DNA of 64,000 bases, taken from positions 3,596,001 to 3,660,000 of the forward strand of contig CBDCVN010000013.1 in assembly GCA_965223045.1 (NCBI GenBank). The letters are read 5' to 3'. The notes beneath the pieces were generated by a model that saw only the letters and a list, made by a program, of their open reading frames with translations, ran no database searches and was not told the DNA's origin. Below, one piece after another: positions 59,525 to 64,000 of the stretch; the stretch's first letter is position 1; each line of letters opens with the position of its first letter. The DNA comes from CBDCVN01 sp965223045 (GTDB taxonomy: Bacteria > Deinococcota > Deinococci > Deinococcales > Trueperaceae). The translations under genes were made by a program, and so were the position numbers.

Positions 59525-59767
59525 ATGGTAGTTTTCAAAACCAGAAGTGACAGACAAGTAAGAGCCTTGACAGGTTTGCCTGAAGAAAAGATAAATGAGT
59601 TAGAGACAGTGTTTGAAGAGGTATATGAGGAGCAAAGTCAAAAAGACTATGAAGAACAACAAGCTAAAGGGGAAAGAGAACGATCTAGGGGAGGAGGAAG
59701 AAAAAGTAAACTTCCTTCTACTAAACACAAACTCGAATTTATTCTCTACTACCTGAAAAGTTATCCT
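59525..59767 (+). pseudogene. Element A transposase, 5' half
   Basis: The first 81 codons of an IS5-type transposase (RSDRQVRALTGLPEEKINEL ... LEFILYYLKSYP), corresponding to the start of the intact transposase at 51350-52276. The frame is cut after the proline codon by element B1. The open frame runs nine codons further into B1 sequence. Confidence 0.88.
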
Positions 59768-59790
59768 AGAGGGTGTTTGGGAAATATCTA

Positions 59791-60612
59791 TTAAGCAAAA
59801 TTGGGAGTGGATTGATGCGCTAAACGCTTGGTCATGATATCACACATAGCCATGTAGATAAAGGCTTCACTTGTTGCTGCTAATACTTCATAATCTTTAC
59901 TTAAGCGTCTATAGTTTCCTAACCATGCAAATGTCCTCTCCACTACCCATCTTTGTGGGATAACTTGAAAACCTTTTCCTTCTGGTTTCTTTGTTACTTC
60001 TAATATCCACCCACATATGTCCAGCACCCACTTCTCTAATCTCGCACTGACATAACCTTGATCTGCTTTTATTACTTTCAATCTTGGCATAGTGCTTTTT
60101 ATGGCCTTCAACATTTGCTCTAATCCTTTCTTATCTGACCTATTCGCTGTAGTTACAAGTACAACTATCAATAATCCCATGGTATCAACCAATATATGAC
60201 GTTTACGTCCATTAACCTTTTTTCCTCCATCGTACCCATTCTCTTCATGCACACTACCTTTGACCGATTGACTATCGGCAATACCTACACTGCAATCAGC
60301 AAGTTTTCCTTCCTGCTCACGGAGTTTTCTGCGTAAATGTTTGTTTAAAGCCTTCCACAAACCTGACTTGCACCATTTATCAAAGTGATAACGAACACTC
60401 TGATAGGCTAGGAAATCATGTGGAAGATCACGCCAAGTACAACCATTGCGCAGAAGGTAACGTATAGCATTTACAATTTCACGGAGATCAAGGCTCATGG
60501 GACGTCCCCGCTTAGTACTTTTGGTCAAAACTTTAAGTAGAAAGGCTTCAATTATAAGCCACTGTACATCAGTAACGTCAGTAGAGTATGCTTGTCTATG
60601 ATTTGTTTTCAT
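59791..60612 (-). CDS. IS5-family transposase of element B1
   Basis: 273 residues, apparently intact. An N-terminal DUF4096-type domain (DVQWLIIEAFLLKVL, RYLLRNGCTWRDLPHDF) is followed by the DDE nuclease: aspartate in GIADSQSVKGS, aspartate in VIKADQGYVSARLEKW and glutamate in RWVVERTFAWLGNYRRLSKD. The coding frame is complete. Element C lies 34 bases upstream of its start, between the gene and the right terminal repeat, so its promoter may have been displaced although the transposon-outward context could supply another. Confidence 0.92.
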   Translation of the reverse strand: MKTNHRQAYSTDVTDVQWLIIEAFLLKVLTKSTKRGRPMSLDLREIVNAIRYLLRNGCTWRDLPHDFLAYQSVRYHFDKWCKSGLWKALNKHLRRKLREQEGKLADCSVGIADSQSVKGSVHEENGYDGGKKVNGRKRHILVDTMGLLIVVLVTTANRSDKKGLEQMLKAIKSTMPRLKVIKADQGYVSARLEKWVLDICGWILEVTKKPEGKGFQVIPQRWVVERTFAWLGNYRRLSKDYEVLAATSEAFIYMAMCDIMTKRLAHQSTPNFA

Positions 60613-60646
60613 AGTAGCTATACTGACATATATTGGGTATAGCTAC

Positions 60647-62176
60647 TATTACAGCGCAATGTCATGGAATATAACTCCTAGACAATATAGCAAGAGTACG
60701 TTTTCGATGCGAAGCATAAGCAGTATAATTTCTGCGCTGATAGTAACGAATTAGATTTAGTGATTGAGCTATTGTCAATCTAGGTAACGGTATTGCTGCC
60801 TTGAGCAGCACTCTTGCCTGTGGCAAAGTTAAAGCTGGAGACTTTTCTCCTAACATTAAACGCATCCTCACCAGAAAATGATGTGCTAGACAAGTTAATA
60901 GTATATGGTGATGCCAACCTAAGTAGCTTCTAGTTTCGTAGTGATCAAGCCCCAGTTCTTCTTTTGATTCCTCAAACGATGTTTCTATCGGCCATCTCAT
61001 TCCACTTAGCCACACTAATGTTTCTAGGCTGACTTCTTCTGAGTCATTGCACAAATAATAGCTTATCTCTCTTTTCTCATTTAGGTTACGCCGAATTACC
61101 AACCACAGTTCCACTGGCTCTTCTTCTCCCCTTGTTTCCCATATTCGCTCAAAGGCAAATTCACATACTATTGGCCCTTTACTTCCTTCTTTCACTACAT
61201 GTTTACTCCATTTTTCTGCTTCTATTTCCTTTGCTAACTCATCTATCCGTATTGATTCAATATTTGCCCTTGCTAGTTTCGGCTTCCTTCCCCTACCTTT
61301 ATATTCAGGTACCTTGACCTCTGGCTTCTCCTTGTATACCTGCGTATCGCAAGATACTGCTGTAAAGTACTTTTTTCCTAATTCAGCTACTCCATCTCTA
61401 AACTCGATATTATTTCCATACAATGCATCTGCTAGCACATATTCAAAGCTCAAATGCCCTCTCTCTTCTGTCTTTTTTATCATTCCTAACGCTATTTCTG
61501 GTTTGGTTCTAAATTCTAGATCCTTTGGCACTCCACATTCTTCCCTTTTTTGTTCATGCTCTTTATCAAACCATTGTTCTGGTAAGTACAACTGCCCTTC
61601 TGTTAAGGTATGTCCTTTGTTACTGGCATACCCTAGGTATACTCCTACTTGACTGTTCTCCACTTTTCCTACTGATCCACAATATTGCCTTGCTACTCCT
61701 ACTGAGCTTTTTCCTTGTTTTACATTCCCTGATTCATCAACTATCAGTACTCCATCATTACCTAAACTTTCTGCAATAAGTTTTTGATGCGTGTCAATCA
61801 CAGGTTCTAACTGCCAAGGGCTTTGTCCTACAAAGTTTTGCATGCTACGGACATTCAGTCCTATTGATAGTGCCATTGCTTCTATATTTTTTCGATCAAG
61901 GTTGCTTAACAAACCTTTTAGATAATGTCCTGTCCAGATCAAACTTTCAGGTCGTTTAAATGCTTCTTCAAACTCTGCTACGTATTCTTTGAGTTCTTTT
62001 GCTAGCGCTTCTATATCTGCTTCAACTAAGTTGCATTCTGGAGGACTTAAATTTACGGCCTCTTCTAATATTTCATTGTGTGCTTTATAAATGTTTTTCA
62101 TAGCCTTAATTTATTATTCACACTCGCACTTTTTTCGCACTTCCCCTTACTTAATATGCAACATTGCGCTGTAATA
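60647..62176. mobile_element. IS701-type element C, complete, inserted in B1
   Basis: 1530 bases with 16-base terminal repeats TATTACAGCGCAATGT at 60647 and its inverse ending at 62176. A four-base target duplication CTAC flanks it (60643-60646 and 62177-62180). The uninterrupted B2 copy shows the single-copy target, confirming the boundaries. It holds one intact transposase gene. Confidence 0.92.
60662..62101 (-). CDS. IS701-family transposase of element C
   Basis: 479 residues. DDE_5-type nuclease: aspartate in GVLIVDESGNVKQGKSSVGV, aspartate in YVLADALYGNNIEFRDG and glutamate in PIETSFEESKEELGLDHYETR. The preceding N-terminal helical domain (LKGLLSNLDRKNIEAMALSIG) is typical for IS701 transposases. 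The frame is complete and both ends of the element are intact, so this is the youngest and most probably mobile unit of the nest. Confidence 0.93.
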   Translation of the reverse strand: MKNIYKAHNEILEEAVNLSPPECNLVEADIEALAKELKEYVAEFEEAFKRPESLIWTGHYLKGLLSNLDRKNIEAMALSIGLNVRSMQNFVGQSPWQLEPVIDTHQKLIAESLGNDGVLIVDESGNVKQGKSSVGVARQYCGSVGKVENSQVGVYLGYASNKGHTLTEGQLYLPEQWFDKEHEQKREECGVPKDLEFRTKPEIALGMIKKTEERGHLSFEYVLADALYGNNIEFRDGVAELGKKYFTAVSCDTQVYKEKPEVKVPEYKGRGRKPKLARANIESIRIDELAKEIEAEKWSKHVVKEGSKGPIVCEFAFERIWETRGEEEPVELWLVIRRNLNEKREISYYLCNDSEEVSLETLVWLSGMRWPIETSFEESKEELGLDHYETRSYLGWHHHILLTCLAHHFLVRMRLMLGEKSPALTLPQARVLLKAAIPLPRLTIAQSLNLIRYYQRRNYTAYASHRKRTLAILSRSYIP

Positions 62177-62264
62177 CTACTTCATTTCTGAAATGATATA
62201 CTTAGTTCAAATTTCAGCCAAAATGCTAGATCTTTCAAAGGAACACTAATTTCCAAACACCCTC

Positions 62265-62958
62265 TACAATGGATGAATTAGCAGAGAAGTTTGATATGTC
62301 TCGTTCCAGTGCACACTATTGGGTACATAAGCTGCTGCCAATTCTCTCAGCAGCCTTGGCAAAATTAGGTATGTTGCCTAAGAGAGAGTTCAATACACCT
62401 GAGGAGTTAAAAGAAGCGCTTGAAGAAGCAAGAAAAATACTGATTGATGCTACAGAAAGGAAACATAGACGCCCTAGTGAAGAAGAAAAGCAGGAGGAGC
62501 TATATAGTGGAAAAAAGAAGGGTCACACGGTAAAAAACACAATAATAGCAACAGGAAGAAAGGTAATAATCTATGTAGGAAGGACATTTGCTGGGCGGAG
62601 ACATGACTATGGGATGTTTAAGGAGGAGTTTCCACCTAAACAAGGCTGGCTGAAAGAGGAGGGAAAAAGAGCAAATCTAGACTCAGGTTATCAAGGTATA
62701 AACAAGGATTATGGGATAGGAGCAGCGATACCAAAGAAAAAGCCAAGGAAGAGTAAAAAGAATCCTAATCCAGAGCTAACAGAAGCAGAGAAGGAGAGGA
62801 ATAAAAGGCTGGGCAAAGCAAGGATATATGTAGAACATGCCATAGGAGGTATGAAACGCTTTAATATACTAGTGCATGCCTTTCGGAATCGCAAGACAGG
62901 TTTTGCAGATAGCGTTATAGCTGTCTGTGGGGGGCTTTGGAATTTTTTGATTGTTTAA
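62265..62958 (+). pseudogene. Element A transposase, 3' half
   Basis: Continues the 5' half at 59525-59767: DELAEKFDMSRSSAHYWVHK, aspartate in ILIDATERKHRRP, aspartate in NLDSGYQGINKDYG and glutamate in RIYVEHAIGGMKRFNILVH. Joined across B1 the two halves give about 310 residues, the same as the intact type-A transposase. The first available ATG (62269) would make a protein without the N-terminal domain. Confidence 0.9.
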
Positions 62959-63030
62959 ACTATTTATTTCCGAACAACTCTAAAGGCTTCACTTGTTGCT
63001 GCTAATACTTCATAATCTTTACTTAAGCGT

Positions 63031-63741
63031 CTATAGTTTCCTAACCATTAACCATGCAAATGTCCTCTCCACTACCCATCTTTGTGGGATAACTTGAAAA
63101 CCTTTTCCTTCTGGTTTCTTTGTTACTTCTAATATCCACCCACATATGTCCAGCACCCACTTCTCTAATCTCGCACTGACATAACCTTGATCTGCTTTTA
63201 TTACTTTCAATCTTGGCATAGTGCTTTTTATGGCCTTCAACATTTGCTCTAATCCTTTCTTATCTGACCTATTCGCTGTAGTTACAAGTACAACTATCAA
63301 TAATCCCATGGTATCAACCAATATATGACGTTTACGTCCATTAACCTTTTTTCCTCCATCGTACCCATTCTCTTCATGCACACTACCTTTGACCGATTGA
63401 CTATCGGCAATACCTACACTGCAATCAGCAAGTTTTCCTTCCTGCTCACGGAGTTTTCTGCGTAAATGTTTGTTTAAAGCCTTCCACAAACCTGATTTAC
63501 ACCATTTATCAAAGTGATAACGCACACTTTGATAGGCAGGAAAATCATGTGGAAGATCACGCCAAGTACAACCATTGCGCAGAAGGTAACGTATAGCATT
63601 TACGATTTCACGGAGATCAAGGCTCATGGGACGTCCCCGCTTAGTACTTTTGGTCAAAACTTTAAGTAGAAAGGCTTCAATTATAAGCCACTGTACATCA
63701 GTAACGTCAGTAGAGTATGCTTGTCTATGATTTGTTTTCAT
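63031..63741 (-). pseudogene. Element B2 transposase, frameshifted
   Basis: Nearly identical to the B1 transposase for 231 residues, up to RTFAWL. Then a seven-base tandem duplication (TAACCAT) shifts the frame, giving a short wrong tail (MVRKL). The original 3' end lies at 62985-63045 and, beyond element A, at 59387-59480. A few point differences from B1 occur (for example DFPAYQ instead of DFLAYQ). Confidence 0.9.
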
Positions 63742-63795
63742 AGTAGCTATACTGACATTTATTGGGTATAGCTACTTCATTTCTGAAATGATATA

Positions 63796-64000
63796 TAGCA
63801 TTTTCCTTTTTAACCCGACCCAAGTATCGGCAAAACGCCCAATTTGAGTAAATTTGGAAAAACTTGAGTAGTTTTCTTCTATACTAAAAGTATCTTTGTA
63901 GTTGTACTATAAAGTGTTTATTAGTATTCTTACCAATTTACCCAAAATGCAAATATTCTCATTTTAATTACCCTAAGAGCGCTCTTGGATTCGTAGTAAG
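63796..64000. other. Sequence after the insertion-sequence nest, no gene seen
   Basis: About 200 AT-rich bases to the window end. No terminal repeat of element B, no coding frame and no strong hairpin is visible. It may be the upstream region of a gene beyond the window or a scar left by the truncation of B2. Confidence 0.5.

Larger units (their letters stand above)
59769..62264. mobile_element. IS5-family element B copy 1, inserted in A and interrupted by C
   Basis: Ends GAGGGTGTTTGGGAAAT (left) and GAGGGTGTTTGGAAAT (right, reversed), with a TA target duplication at 59767-59768 and 62265-62266. Removing it restores the A transposase frame exactly as Pro-Thr-Met-Asp. Subtracting element C leaves about 962 bases. 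Confidence 0.9.
59481..62981. mobile_element. IS5-type element A copy, inserted in B2 and interrupted by B1
   Basis: Terminal repeats AGAGTTGTTCGGAAATA at 59481 and its inverse ending at 62981, with a three-base target duplication AAA (59478-59480 and 62982-62984). Without the inner insertion it would be about 1 kb, like the intact relative at 51328-52316. Confidence 0.88.
59387..63795. mobile_element. IS5-family element B copy 2, interrupted by element A and truncated
   Basis: The left end (GAGGGTGTTTGGGAAAT, after TA) at 59387 matches the left end of copy B1. The element is split after 59480 by element A and resumes at 62985. Sequence then runs parallel to B1 until about 63795, where it diverges about 65 bases short of the expected right terminal repeat. 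No CCAAACACCCTC end is found downstream. Its transposase also carries a seven-base tandem duplication, so it is dead. Confidence 0.82.

Overview
The window reads as a chromosomal segment of a low-GC (roughly 38% by eye), insertion-sequence-rich bacterium. I place it, by inference, in the Deinococcus-Thermus phylum. Two proteins carry most of the weight: a homoisocitrate dehydrogenase and a Rex repressor that both read very close to their Thermus relatives. A CdnL/CarD-type regulator fits the same placement. Genes for haem (hemA, hemF), isoprenoids, transketolase, ksgA, rimO and a NuoL subunit describe an aerobic or respiring chemoheterotroph.

Layout. 1-6.6 kb (minus): a four-gene chaperone operon, TPR protein, J-domain protein without the HPD motif, GrpE-domain coiled-coil protein, Hsp70 (cut by the window edge). 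7.0-10.4 kb (plus, divergent): a MotA/TolQ/ExbB-like channel protein overlapping a membrane-anchored protein with a ~600-residue coiled coil and a beta-rich C-terminal domain. Together these six genes are my best candidate for an undescribed system. 10.5-17.7 kb (minus): prenyl diphosphate synthase, two lipoproteins, rex, a SPOR-domain protein and a TPR protein. 17.8-22 kb: a CPA-type antiporter, a DUF2283/DUF4258 pair whose toxin-like member is truncated next to a foreign-looking MgtC/DUF4010 gene, and an Rrf2 regulator. 22-29 kb: ftsX, homoisocitrate dehydrogenase, carD, ksgA, hemA, and a cell-wall amidase. 29-39.8 kb: membrane proteins, a decayed gene, CDP-alcohol phosphatidyltransferase, VTT protein, flavin disulfide reductase, transketolase, a haem-sensor protein, YdcF, hemF and a DsbA/DsbB pair. 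39.8-41.2 kb: tRNA-Gln, tRNA-Glu, a candidate small RNA with its own promoter and terminator, a broken mazF toxin gene and a second gene fragment. 41.4-44.9 kb: a TRAP-TAXI transporter operon. 45.3-51.3 kb: trypsin-like protease, C45 acyltransferase-like protein, DoxX protein, and a two-component system. 51.3-52.3 kb: an IS5-type element. 52.4-59.3 kb: nuoL, rimO, sbcD, SLC13-type permease. 59.4-63.8 kb: four insertion sequences nested inside one another.

A window-wide signal overlies all of this. The palindrome CTCGAG, and especially GCTCGAGC, occurs far more often than base composition predicts (about 50 and 16 copies by hand count). It is absent from every insertion sequence and from the MgtC/DUF4010 block, so it behaves like a host-genome signature comparable in kind to the cyanobacterial HIP1 octamer. 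Three intergenic copies of a TAGTAGTTAG-rich hairpin repeat form a second dispersed family.

Limits: everything was read by eye from the sequence. No database search, folding program or composition calculation was run, and counts are hand counts.
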